A stretch of 64,000 nt of DNA, taken from positions 186,001 through 250,000 of the forward strand of contig JASANH010000863.1 in assembly GCA_030248295.1 (NCBI GenBank). The letters are read 5' to 3'. The stretch is from Mesodorylaimus sp. YZB2_4. Its lineage: Eukaryota; Nematoda; Enoplea; Dorylaimida; Dorylaimidae. Positions 25,040-36,649 of the stretch are shown here, piece after piece; within the stretch, counting starts at the first letter, position 1, and the number at the start of each line of letters is the position of its first letter. The translations under genes were made by a program, and so were the position numbers. Below the pieces are notes generated by a model. It was given only the letters and a program-made list of their open reading frames with translations. It ran no database searches and was not told the origin of the DNA.

Positions 25040-27213
25040 CTTTGCAAAGGTTGATTCTGCCTAGCTATGGCACACTGGTCTGCAGTAAATGCAAAAGGCT
25101 GGCCAGCTTGGCCGATGCGCATCAATTGCTCTCTGCGAATTGCTGTGCAGGTGAGAAATTTGCTATAATGCTTTTGGTAGACAGGTGCATATGTAGGGGA
25201 AAGCCTGGGACGACCACTCAGCAATTAACTGACAGTAAGGTTGGCTATGCCGTCGGCATTGGACAAATTTCCAAGTGAAATAATTGCATCTGCCTGCTAG
25301 AAATTTTCAAACCGACTTAAGCAAATTATCAGTAGAAAATTTTTCCTACATGTGGCTCTTGTGATAAACGAGTCATCTCGCCCAAAATTCGACTGATGTG
25401 GTTTGACCAGTTTTGCACGTTTTATTAGTCACAGCTTTGTAATTAATGCCAGTATTTTTGTATGGCGTTGCTCGTCTTATGAGAGTTGGGAAATTCAGAC
25501 TTGGCCTGTTTTGTTTGGTAACTTTAAAATTAGCTTAAAATTTGCATCAAAACTTGAAGGGCAATTTTTCGTAAAGACTATTTCACAGATCTCGAACAGC
25601 GATAAATTTGAATTTCCCGCCCGCATGCCGCTTATGACGGTTTTACATTGATGAAATATTCCTCACTTTAAAGCTTGTGCGCGTCCCTCTCTTAAAAGCT
25701 TTTTCAAACAGAGCACAGAGCAACGAGCTCTGACCACTTTTTGAAAAGGAAACCGATAACCATAAATAAGGAAAACTGTCAACAGAAACTTTCTATCCCA
25801 ACAAATACGTGTAGCGCGCAGACTTTAAAGTAAGGGACTTTTCATCTATGTAAAACTGTCATAAACGGCATGCGGCGGGAAATTAGATCTCTGAAATGGT
25901 CTATATACATACATTAGAGTACCATTACAGCACCAAAGTGCAATGGCCAGGTTTTTTGGACAAACTGGAAAAGTCGCCATCCTGCGCATTAGTTGCTTCA
26001 AGCATCTTTGAAAACTGTGCATACAGAGTGAATCCTTCTACCAGGAGCTGGAGCTAGCAGCTAGCAGAAAAATGCTGCCTCATGCAATAACCTTTTCGAC
26101 AGATCAGGTTTGGACTGATAGACTTCCTCTCCAGAGCGGTGCATAGCGAAAATTTTATCAGCTTAGGCCAGCATAGCATAGAGCAACAAAGCATAATAAC
26201 ATTTGGACGTATGGAATATTCCCTTTCAATTAGAATGGTGTCAAGCAAGACCTCGTCAATGATAGGCTTGACTTTTGGACCAAACCTTACCTGCATAGTC
26301 CTCATTCATCGTCACTCATTGCGTTTAGTGCACAGACTGCTCGATCTTGCGAGGGAGACTGAATTTCCAGGATGATTTCTGTGATTCATGAAAAATAGTG
26401 GCTAGACCTGTGTGTTAGGTTCAGTATTAAAGGTGGCGTGTTTCTGTGTGTAAGATCAGCCTCATCACCACGGTTATTCTCGAACAGTCGGCCAATAAAA
26501 GCTCATTCATTCGTTGTTTTTGTTTTTTGGTTTGAAGTCAATGTATCGAGCGCGCGGCAGTCGCAGGGGCAACGGTGGCCGATACAGTCAGTCCGTATCC
26601 ACGATTCGGACCAGTCAGAGAGTAGTGTCATAGTGTAGTGTGGTCAGGTTACGTAGATTCAGTCCAACCCGAAGCCAACTTCATTACACCAGCATCATAT
26701 TGCGACTTACACCACATCGTGCAACTGTATAGTGAAATGTGTATGCCAATCTCTAAAATAGGATTCATATAATGTTTTGCGAAAGTATTACGTCCCTACT
26801 GTGCTGTAGTTTGGCTGTTCCTAAACTGCTCTCCATCATGTTTCTAGCCTGCCTCTGGTTCTACTCCGATTTCCAGACCTGCTATCGTGAAGTTCTTCTC
26901 GGGCCGTTTTACCCGTTTCCGCTCATACGATTAGAAAACCAGTTTGCACACCAGTTGGAATTGGACTTCATGGAACAGAGCAGGGCAAGTGTAAATTCGA
27001 GTTTCCTGTCGCACTAAAGACTCACCAGAAAACAACCCGACATCAAAATCGGAGACAGACACGACATAGCCATTGGCAGTACTAGTTTTCCACACAGATC
27101 CACCGTGGACTGGCATAAAGCAAGAACATGGTAGGGGGTGAGGTTCAAGTATGAGAACACGCAACTCACGCCCCCGCTGAACTATCCGATATCGGACACA
27201 TCATGCAATATGA
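25040..27213. other. intergenic region upstream of the GPCR
   Basis: No exon or repeat with clear boundaries was recognised. A TTTCCCGCC motif is at about 25612 and its reverse complement near 25877. Short open frames have no recognisable pattern. Confidence 0.4.
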
Positions 27214-27320
27214 GCGCTGACCACCGCTGACCAGTTGGCCAGACGCCTTCAATATTTTACACAGAGCTTTTTTTGCACCTAGGAACATATTGCAATTTTT
27301 CGTTTTCTAAAGTTCGACTT
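27214..27320 (+). mobile_element. truncated arm of the 4.5-kb MITE family
   Basis: It matches the right arm of the MITE at 4528-4971 (GCTGACCAGTTGGCCAGA...TTCGACTTA) and stops exactly where the palindromic element begins. That element therefore landed in, or replaced part of, an older MITE. Confidence 0.7.
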
Positions 27321-30300
27321 AAGAGAGGGTTTCTGAGAGACTCGACCCAGGGCTGGCCAGTCGACTTTTTTGACCCCCTTTTTTATTTGCTTTATCAAAA
27401 GTACCCGCGAAACTGATTGTCTTCGCCGGAGTAAAATTTTCCTAATATGCCTATATATGGAAATTACAGTTGGTTGCGTACAAAATACGCATACGCAAAG
27501 TTTGCGAATTACGCATTGAAATTTGGATGCGTATGCGACGCATACGCATACGCATTCGACCTGGTATACGCATATACGCATACGCAAACTGGCTTGCACG
27601 CAATACATACAATGCGTATTTTCATGTTAGCGGCTTCAACAAAATCAAAAATTATTGCGCGATTTCCGACTTTGTTGTAGTACAAAGAAGGGCTAGCGTA
27701 CAGTATAACTTCCTTTTGCACCATATTTGTTATTTACTGCACGTCTTTGTAATCGGGACTACGAGTCAAATTATGTTAGAGGAAGTAGTCGAGTTACTTT
27801 AGAAAGTTTACCATACAGTTCTCTCGCAGTAAGGTTGGAAGTTTGCAGCAAAATGCAATAAGTTACAGCTAATTTACTTTGTGTCGTTATTTCTCGATTT
27901 GGATTTCTTATGTGCACACAAAGTGTGGAGGGACGAAAGAATCTGTATACGTTTTCCAAAAGTGACTGACCTTGACATGACTGCTCAGGATTCTCAATGA
28001 AGATCCTTCCAAAGCGAGTCCGCGCGCATGCAGGATATGAGGAAAATGCCCATAGTTGTAAAACCTGTGTTTTCAAATACATAATCGGCCAGCAAAGCTG
28101 TTTCAATACAGCGAGTGAGGGACCATAGAACTGTAGCTTCTCGAAGATAGACTAGAAGGTAGTCGGAGAAGCTCAAAGTCGGTCGCTTGCTGATTGTAGG
28201 TTCCGCGGCCACCAAGTGATATTCTGTGCCAGGTTCTTGGATTTATAAACGGGACATATGGCAACTCGTGCCCTGAGCATTATCCTTGTTTAAGTATCTG
28301 TGCCGATTGTGACCCATTTCGGCCAGTGTCTCCTTTCAGCCAGAAAAATTCCCAGAGATCCCTTTTGGCCAGTCCCGGTTCAACCAGAAAACCGATTCAG
28401 CCAGATATTTTTTGGAAAGGTTGCCAAGCATTCTTTACAAGGAAGTTCACTTCAGCCCCCTTCAAATGCCCTTAGTGAACCAAGGATCCGAGTAAGCTTG
28501 AATTTCTTGCACCAGCACATGGAGAGGAGCATGAATGGCGAGCACATGATCTGGCATGGAACCAAACTAACGTTACATCGATAACATATTCTGATTTTTT
28601 TGAGAGCTCGCAAATCAGTGTACGAAGAACACAGCAGGATGGCACCATGGCTGTTTTGTAAAATCACCTCCAGTTTCAGCTCTCGATTATGATCTGTTGG
28701 AATTTTGACCATTTTCAACCACGTCACGAGTGCGGGTGCGGGCATGCACAGAGAACACCACCCACCTAATGCACTTGCTGTGCAGAGATTTCGGCTGAAT
28801 CGGGACTGGCTGTGCACGAAAACTTGCAGAAACCCCACCGACATTGGCTTGAAAGGGAAACTGGCCAGAAAGGGATTCTGGCCCAAACGGGTTGCTAGCT
28901 GAACCAGGATGGGGCCCTGAGAAATAATCCATGATCGAACCTAATAGAAATTTCTCCCCGATAACGGTTTTTAAGCTGACCTTAAGCGGCAGCGACAAGT
29001 TCTGCGATGTCATATGTCTGTTGTGGTGGTTGACATTTCAGTTATTGACATACAGTTAGTTGCTGTTTATGACTACATGTATCATTAGCTATAGTAGGGA
29101 AAATACGCAATACGCAATACGCAAACTTGTATGCATACTTTGGGGAGTGCGCAATTTGCGTATTACGCAGTACGCATACGCATTCAAGAGACTTTGCGTA
29201 TACGCATACGCATACGCATACGCATTCAAATCGAGTATTTTTACCAACCGTAATGGAAATATAGCACTTTTAAGGTAAAAAGTGGTCGCTTTTGGTCAAA
29301 AAATCATAAGTTGCTTACTTTAGGGTCTAGAACAATTTTAAAAAAAGAGAAATGACCACAACATTTCAAGGAATCCGAATCTTTTTTTGAAATTAGCTTA
29401 GCTATAACCGTTCATGAGATATTTGAAAAAAACCGTTCGCGACTATCCGTGATCAGGCACGTAATCGATTATGGGTGAATTATAAAAGCTAAGTCTCCCT
29501 GTTTTTTCCATTGAAATAGTAGCCTAGGATCACTACATCACAAAACAACACGAATTTCCGCACTACGGACCACACTTATTGTGCACATGGCCGATAACTG
29601 CGCCCCATTTCGGCAATTTTAGCTAATCATGGTCGATAATTCTACCTGTCGATTACTCGCGTTAATCAGTGATAACCTATCTTGAAGCCCTTGAAAAAAG
29701 CTTTAAAATGGTTGATCAACAACTTAGGAGGAGAGACTGTCAAAAACCCAATCTTATCTATCACATTCATCTGTAGCCCAAACGCGAGAAAAATTTTGCA
29801 GCCAGAAAATTCCCTGAAATATTTATAGGTTGAGAATAATTGTGTTTTCTTACTGTATCTGACTTTTAGGCGGCACACAGCGCTCGGTTTTGATAAAATA
29901 GAGTTTTAGCTACAGAATGACATGTAACACGACCAAGCTCTGCGGTGACACTCTCTGTCGGGGTACTGTCAAAGGCTACATGCAACTCTTTTTCGAAATT
30001 GCCCCGCTGGTCCGAAATAGCCCCGGATGACGGTGCCAGAAACTCGCCTCTAGAAACCGGCCTACCCATCTCCTTTGAAGAGTGCGCAATTGCTTATAAT
30101 TATCAATCTCGTGTCTTTACTGAGCATCTGGAGCCCTACACTAGAGAAATCGTTCTAAAAACAGGCCTTTTCACAAAAAGTCGCAAATTTAAATTTCCCG
30201 CGCTTTAGTCGAATTTTAGTTTTCGTTCAATATCTCGGGCAAAAATCAACGAATTCTAACGCGGGAAAAACCATTTTAAAGCTTTTTTCAAGGGCTACAA

Positions 30301-30877
30301 GATGGGCTATCACTGATTGGCGCGAGTAATCAACAGGCAGGATTATCGACCATGATTAGCTAAAATTGCCGAAATGGGGCGCAGTTATCGGCCATGTGCA
30401 CAATAACTGTGGCCCGTAGTGCGGAAATTCGGGTTGTTTTATAATGAAATGACCCTAGGCTACTATTTCAATGAAAGAAACAGGTAGACTTGGCTTTTAT
30501 AATTCACCCATAATCGATTATGTGCCTGATCACGGCTAATCGCGAACGGTTTTTTTCAAATATCTCATGAACGGTTATAGCTAGGCTAATTTTAAAAAAA
30601 GATTCGGATTCCTTGAAATGTTGTGGTCATTTCTTTATTTTCAAAATTGTTCTAGACCCCAAAGTAAGCAAGTTATGATTTTTTGACCAAAAGCGACCAC
30701 TTTTTAACTTTAAAGTGCTATATTTCCATATATAGGCATATTAGGAAAATTTTACTTCGGCGAAGACAATCAGTTTTGTGAGCACTTTCGATAGAGAAAA
30801 AATAAAAAAGAGGGGTCAAAAAAGTCGACTGGCCAAGCATAGTCCATATGGGTCAAGTCTCTCAGAAACCCTCTCTT
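27321..30877. mobile_element. long-inverted-repeat (foldback) DNA element, interrupted
   Basis: Arms of about 600 bp pair: 27321-27464 plus 29261-29711 with 30271-30877. The ends read AAGAGAGGGTTTCTGAGAGA and its complement. The central loop (about 29712-30270) has no recognised protein. The left arm is split by a hAT-like insertion. The target duplication is unclear; TTAA precedes the left end and TTGA follows the right. A fragment of one end recurs at 58047-58110. Confidence 0.8.
27465..29252. mobile_element. 1.8-kb hAT-like element with TACGCA subterminal repeats, nested
   Basis: ATGGAAAT flanks it as a perfect 8-bp duplication (27457-27464 and 29253-29260). The ends are TACAGTTGGT and ACCAACCGTA. 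Dense TACGCA/TGCGTA repeats fill about 27475-27615 and 29100-29225. Joining across it restores the left arm of the palindromic host element. No transposase was recognised. Around 28310-28900 CAGCCAG/CTGGC-type repeats recur and may be another insertion. Confidence 0.85.
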
Positions 30878-31045
30878 GAGTGCTGGTGGTGAATGTATTC
30901 TTGCATTCGGATGACGGCGTCACCGAATCAGGAAGAAGGGGGCAACAAAAACAATGTGAGGAAGATGCGATTATTCTGTCATCAGTTTTGTATCATATGT
31001 AAATAACACAGATTTTATTTTTTCTCTGATGATAAACACTTTCAG

Positions 31046-31280
31046 TGTTTTTTCTGCCACCTTGTACTTTCTGCTTGTTTTTAACAAGTCTGCTTTTCGT
31101 GCACTGCGTAAAAAATTGCTATTTAGTAACGTGTCCAGTCAAGCAGCAGCCATTCAAAAATGCATTCCTTCTGTTTTCTCGTTCTCGTCGCTGAAATTGA
31201 GATACTCAAGTCGTCATATTTTACTAAAATTTTGCGTTTTTTTCCTGCTCGAATTAAATAAACCAGGTTTGCAGATATAG
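31046..31280 (+). CDS. possible terminal exon of a second GPCR (TM7 and helix 8)
   Basis: After the acceptor ACTTTCAG, the frame reads FSATLYFLLVFNKSAFRALRK, which looks like the end of TM7 followed by a basic helix 8. Upstream exons were not found, because the palindromic transposon ends only 170 bp before. It could be a stranded fragment of a broken gene. Confidence 0.35.
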
Positions 31281-31448
31281 TTTGATCAATTGGGACAAAA
31301 TTACACCAGGCAAAGTGGGGCGGGATCAGCAGAAGATCGAAAGCACTGAACGCAGCAGAGTCTTTGCTTCTGTAGTGCATGGATATCTGTCCTTGGTTGG
31401 AGTGCTCTGTCCGTGCGTCGTGATCATGCAAAGCTACATCAGTTTTTC

Positions 31449-31745
31449 AGGTTCTACAATGGCATCGCAGCTTATCCGAATCGTCGTTTTAAGCATATTG
31501 TGGAGGTGGATTTTGTTAACGACGGCGCTAGAGGTCTGGGCGGTGAGGGGTCAAGGCGAAGTTTGCGTAACAAACAGCCACATCACATCATTGTGCCTGG
31601 ACTCTGGAAATCAGCATATCGGCAAAGTTTTGAATATTCGGTGATCAAGAACTTGTGGAATAGAGATGAGAAAACGTTACCATATGATGTTGTGATAGGG
31701 TCGTTTTCTAAATTCAAACAACATGTTTCGGTGACCAAGTTTTAG
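31449..31745 (+). CDS. possible terminal exon, unknown protein
   Basis: After the acceptor TTTTTCAG the frame is open for about 98 codons to TAG at 31743-31745. It has a mixed polar composition (FYNGIAAYPNRRFKHIV at the start). No family recognised. It may belong with the exon at 31046, but phase and partner are unknown. Confidence 0.3.
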   Translation, partial: RFYNGIAAYPNRRFKHIVEVDFVNDGARGLGGEGSRRSLRNKQPHHIIVPGLWKSAYRQSFEYSVIKNLWNRDEKTLPYDVVIGSFSKFKQHVSVTKF

Positions 31746-31859
31746 TTTTTTTCTTCTTTGTTTTTTGGACGTTAATCTTTATGTTTCTGTGTACCCGCCG
31801 TTTAAGTGCACTGGAAAACGCTTGGCTGAGGTAAAATAGCATAGCATAGCATGGCATAT

Positions 31860-32815
31860 TACGGCCGGATCGGTTCCATATGTTTTGGTTTTGGTTCTAG
31901 CTAATCGGTTCGGTTCTCGGTTCTTTTTTTGGTTTTAGTTCTAAGCCTTTCGGTTTGGTTCAATTTTTCGGTTCGAGAGCACTGGTTTTTCGTGGGAAAT
32001 TTAGCCACAACTTAGACCATTATTTGTGATATTTTACCTCCACAAAGTACGCTGCATAGCAAATCGCCATCACAGAAAATGCAAACAAACAACATTTAAT
32101 AAATAAAATTATATGAATTCTGATTAAAATGCTGAGTAGGCTCGCGTGCAAGCACACCTTCATTGCCACTAGGCTGGGGTTTGACTCGAGCGAACTGGGT
32201 GTTACCAGGTCTGCAACGCAATAATGCCCCAGATGCAGGTTCAGATTGCCCTGAAACTCAACTTCCCGGAAAATGCAAAGAAGGCCCTTTGAAAAAAAAC
32301 CGCTTCCCAGACACGGAACAGTATTCTAAGCGAGCCATTATGGCGCATTTGAATGCCATAATAGTATTTAATGGCGCCAAAAACTTCCAATACTTCGTCG
32401 AGATCTCCACCCAGCTTCTCATCATGGAAAAACACCCTTTGGAGCAACGGCATTGTCGAGAGAGCTAATAAGAAGACAAAGTGCCAATATCTAAAGATGC
32501 CCTAAATATGCCCTGAAAATCTCAGATTGCCCCAGAAATGTCACTGCCCTAAAACCTGCCCTGACAGCTTACAATCGCCCTAGATTTCGGGAAATTGCCC
32601 TGCACCTGGCACCTGGTAGTGTTCCGCTGCCTGTGTGCTGCTAGCGCGTGGGGGAGGCTCGTGTATCCATTGCTCCAAGGTTGCAGGACTGCAGCTGGTG
32701 CTCCATGGCGCACCAGCTGCTTGGTGCGCCATGGAACCGAAACAATTTCGCTTCCACCTCTTTCAGTTCAGTTCAACCGAACCAATTGAACCGAACCGAT
32801 CCGCCCGAGACATGG
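31860..32815. mobile_element. probable hAT-like element with GGTTCGG subterminal repeats
   Basis: CGGATCGGTT at the left is mirrored by AACCGATCCG at the right. GGTTCGGTTC units on the left (31900-31980) face GAACCGAACC units on the right (32740-32810). The flanks CATGGCAT and CATGGATA differ at two of eight positions. No transposase. Confidence 0.55.
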
Positions 32816-33164
32816 ATATGTTCGGCCCTTAAAATTAGAACTGGCGTTTTGAATCCTCTGTCGATCACTGCGCATATACAAATGCAGTGCACATGTCCCA
32901 GTTATACATGCGATCAGCGACAGAAGCGCTACAGCAGGCACAAACTCCCAACGGGACCCTTGTCGTCTAACCTTTGCTTGCTGACATCGCCGATTCGGTT
33001 GGCTCGTCACAGATAGGCCTTCTATATCGTTTTGGTGCTTCATCTTAATTTTTATGTCAAAGTTTACGCTTCAATTATTTTTAACTACGATTTTCAAACA
33101 ACGTGAGCAACAGACACCTCCGTTTCCAGACTCTGTGCAATAGATAGCATCGTCGGAACAGAAA

Positions 33165-34954
33165 CTAGCTCGGAGCTGGAGCCACCAGATAAAAATATCT
33201 GAGGACAGAGTAGAGCACATGGCACAGCCCAAAGACGGACATGCCCCAGTAGAGGCCCACCACGTTGCCAATGTCATAGAAAACAAGATAAGACGTGGTT
33301 TCCTTGACTTGCTGGAAGTGCAGGTAGGACAAATCCGAGTAGTAAGCATGGAACCTGCTGCGCATGAGGTCTCGTTTAATATCGCCAGAATTGACGTTTC
33401 CAGGCTCCAAATCGAAGAAGCTGCCTGTGCTGACGTACATACTGTAGGTCCAACGACGGCAGTGCTTCTGGCAAAAACTTCTTGCGGAGAGCAGATCGAG
33501 TACACGTTGGCCATTTTTTGTGAATTTGGCTATCTGAAACATGAAATAGTTATTTTATTAAAGCTTATTCCGATGCTCTTTAAGGAGGACTGAAAAAAAT
33601 GCCATCTTTCTACTTGTTATGGTCTCAGGAAACAATGCCAGTGCACGTTGCTGGTCTACGAATTTTTTAGGATCGCTTGCAAACTGCGCGGCAAAATATG
33701 ATGCGAGGGGGATGCAAACGTTTCTGGGACATTCAAATAATGAAACTATATCGCAGCCGTGAAATTCTTAACGCTCTCGAGCACAAAACGGTATCCGCAC
33801 AGCACACCTTCTGGGTCGCGGCAGACGGAATGGGTCGGTCTCTCGCCAGTTCATTCGGTGAGGCGCAGTCAGTGGCCAATAATTGAAATGTGGGGACGAC
33901 TCTGATAAATGGTTCTGATCGATGCGGAGCGAGTGCAGGTGATTGTGCTAAGTCAACGGGACTGGGCCCTGGAAATACTTTGAAGCCGTTGCTGGTCACA
34001 TCTTTTATAAGTGGCAAGTCCTTGGTGGACAGAGATACATCGACTGTCAGCCCACCCTTGGGACCAGGCCCGCATAGGGCGACTGTCCTCGGCGAAGGCT
34101 GCGCGTTGTTGCAGTCAAAGTTAAGCTGAAAAGAAATCTAATGCTGGATACCATGGCCGCCTATCGACCTGTGGCCACTTATGAGATATTCATTGTGGGC
34201 GGGCCTTGGCGGGTGGAGAGAATCATTGATTTCCCCTGGCTCCAAGCGTCAAGTTTGGGCTGATGTTTCAGCAGCAGGAATTAATCGTTAGATTAGCCTT
34301 GCTCTAGCGGGAGTTTCTGACCCACTGACTTCGGTCGGTCACCCTCTCACATGGGTAGCGTTGTACTTACCATCAGCTGATAGCAAATATGGTCGTCAGT
34401 GATTGACTGGATGGCCCTACTGCAACAGTCGAACTCGGCTCCATTGAACCAGCATCTTCGTAACATATTGCTGCACGAGGGGTACGCCTCCGAGAGAAAA
34501 GTTTCCTAGTCGAGGATTCTCATTCATGACTTTGGAAAAAAGGAACAAGGTGAAGGTTGTAAAACTGCTTAGACGGAGAGTTATGGGAAGAAACAAGGCA
34601 AAATCACGATAGAAATCGTCTTCTGATTCCCCAGTCTCCTTTACATATGTAGGCATCGATGATCGCTTGCCGAACTCGAACATTGTCTCGGATGAAGGGT
34701 TGGTTGACAGTGACTTGAGCGCAGATGCTGACATTGGTGAATGGCAAGCTGGATTGCTAGGGGAGGACTGTGACCTCGTCAGCGTACCCGCTGTCCCAGC
34801 AGTGGCCAATGACCAGTACAATATCGCGTAGGCAGAGACACGTGAAAAGGAGAAGGATCACTCGGAACATGACACGGACATACAGCACTTTTTCGTCAAG
34901 AGCTTCCTTCCATCCGGCGATGCTAACTTTTTCTACCAGTTCTGCGCGTGCTCT
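33165..34954 (-). CDS. DEG/ENaC-family sodium channel, 5' part possibly broken
   Basis: Amiloride-sensitive-type cation channel subunit of the plasma membrane. Minus-strand exons: about 34954-34645 (TM1 region, YVRVMFRVILLLFTCLCL, then SLPFTNVSICAQVTVNQPF like the PFPAVTICN block), 34505-34371 (LRRCWFNGAEFDCC, ITDDHICYQLM), 34125-33808 (GGLTVDV extracellular block) and 33533-33165. The last holds cysteines, VSTGSF, YSDLSYLHFQQVKETTSYLV and TM2 DIGNVVGLYWGMSVFGL with the G-x-S filter (GMS), then a very short tail. The C-terminal exons are clean and phase-compatible. The first exon has an in-frame TAG at 34757-34759, its donor phase does not match the next exon, and no start codon was found. 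Part of the cysteine-rich region may also be missing. Confidence 0.65.
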
Positions 34955-36649
34955 TTATTTGTTGGTTTGGAGAAGCCGTTGACGTGCTCGCCATTTTTTG
35001 GCTCTCAACTTCTCGGTTAAAAAATATTTTCTGCAAGCAAGTGACAGATCACCATTGAAGAGGAGCAGGACAGTGTCAACGGCTTCTATCCTTGTTATGA
35101 AAGCGAGGGTTGAGGCGGCTCTTTGTCGTCACTCACTTTGGATAATGAGGTCGGAGCATATGGCTGACTGACTTTCTAGCCAGGCCAGGGCAGTCGCACA
35201 CTGTAGCTATAAAAACATTATGGATATTTTGTTAGCCTAGAATAGATTTAAAATGCTATAAAGAGTATGGAAGATTATAAATCAATGTTCTCATGGAGCC
35301 GGGTGCTTGTCGCGACGATAGCGAGATATAACGTGCTAACTCTGCTGACTATGACTCACCTATGACTTTTCTCTGAGCCCGCCCTTTTTGATTTCCGCGT
35401 GTAACAATGTTAGTGCCAAGTAAGAATGTAGGATTATTGATACGATAATAGTGTACTGATAATAAGACAACATTATAGTAATTGATAAGATAAGATACCG
35501 TAAGATACTGTAAGACAATTGACAGTTGTTACAGAACTTGCTGGCCAAGATGTCCGAGACAACCAGAATTGAGGGCCTGATCGACCTTCATTTTTGCACA
35601 ATAAAAAATCACCACTGCTGCCAGCGTCAGAGCCGATTTGAGCTTTGTCTTGCTAGTCGCGATAACTCTGATCCTCAATTCATGTTCATATTCATGTTCA
35701 TGATCTACCACATCACCAAGCGCTTATGCGCACTCGAGGGTGAAGGAACATATTTTACACGAAATGATTTACCAGCCCGCGAGTCGAACACCCCCCTAGT
35801 GACTGCGCACCTGGCGCATAGACGTATAACCGCCAGGACTCTGAGTCCGGGAGGTTACGGAATTGGGAAAGGATCAGCGCTAGGCAAGCCTCCCACGCTA
35901 CAAGGCTGTCTCTGCCGCTGGGGTACTCTGGGGCACTCAGTAGAAAATAAATTCTACTGGAAACATCTCAACAATTCTGTTTTGATCTTGCTGCCAGTCA
36001 TTATTTCCTCACAACAGCCTGTCTCCTCAAAATTGGTAGCACTGCACACCCACTTCACTAGTATAAAAGGACGCCCATAGAAAATTTTTTTACCTCATAT
36101 CGAACCTAAATTATCGTTAGGTTCGATTTTCTGCTCCCCAGTTGCCGAGTTCGCCAAGTTGGTGATCAATAACTACAGTACAGTATTCTGTGGCTACTCA
36201 GAGAGTTCTTATGGATGTCGAGAACAAAACTTAATTTTAGTGGGGTAATTTTTAATAACTAATACATAGACAATAGATTAGTCACCCTCACAAAAGATTG
36301 TCAGATCCAGCAAAAGAATAACCCATTGTCAGTCTCGCCTGACAAGTCCAGAGACACTGAAAGAAACGTGAGTGGTGTCACACTTCGGTCGATATTAGAA
36401 ATTGATGACCAGAAAGAACCCCGTCTCACAATTTGAGACCTGTCAATTTCCTCCTGCATGCGAGTGTGAGATGTGAGGCGAGCCAAGCCAACCACAACGA
36501 TGGCCTTTTCCAGCAAGCTAAAAAGTTACCTTTCAATAAGTTTGCTGGTCACTCTCAAAATCTATTTTCCAAGCATTTTCGCACAAAGTATGCAAACTGT
36601 GACTTAAACCCACGATCAGACGTGTCTTCTTTCCTTCTTTTAATCATAG
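34955..36649. other. intergenic region between channel and lectin genes
   Basis: It contains a tRNA-derived SINE at about 35705-35840 (-). The first lectin exon, with any signal peptide, is expected in 36100-36600 but could not be fixed. Nothing else recognised. Confidence 0.4.
35705..35840 (-). repeat. tRNA-derived SINE copy
   Basis: On the minus strand a B-box-like GTGTTCGACTCGCGG is followed by the tail CCTTCACCCTCGAGTGCGC, which is shared with the copies at 23130-23275 and 54185-54295. Confidence 0.6.

Noticed and set aside
27470..27600. CRISPR-like array of TACGCA units
   Set aside because: Units are 6 bp without spacers and are mirrored at the other element end; the host is an animal.
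27447..27802. open frames rich in YAYA/RIRI repeats
   Set aside because: They arise from TACGCA subterminal transposon repeats, not from a protein gene.
33219..33593. 124-aa plus-strand open frame
   Set aside because: It is the antisense of the DEG/ENaC TM2 exon, where the minus frame has clear family motifs.
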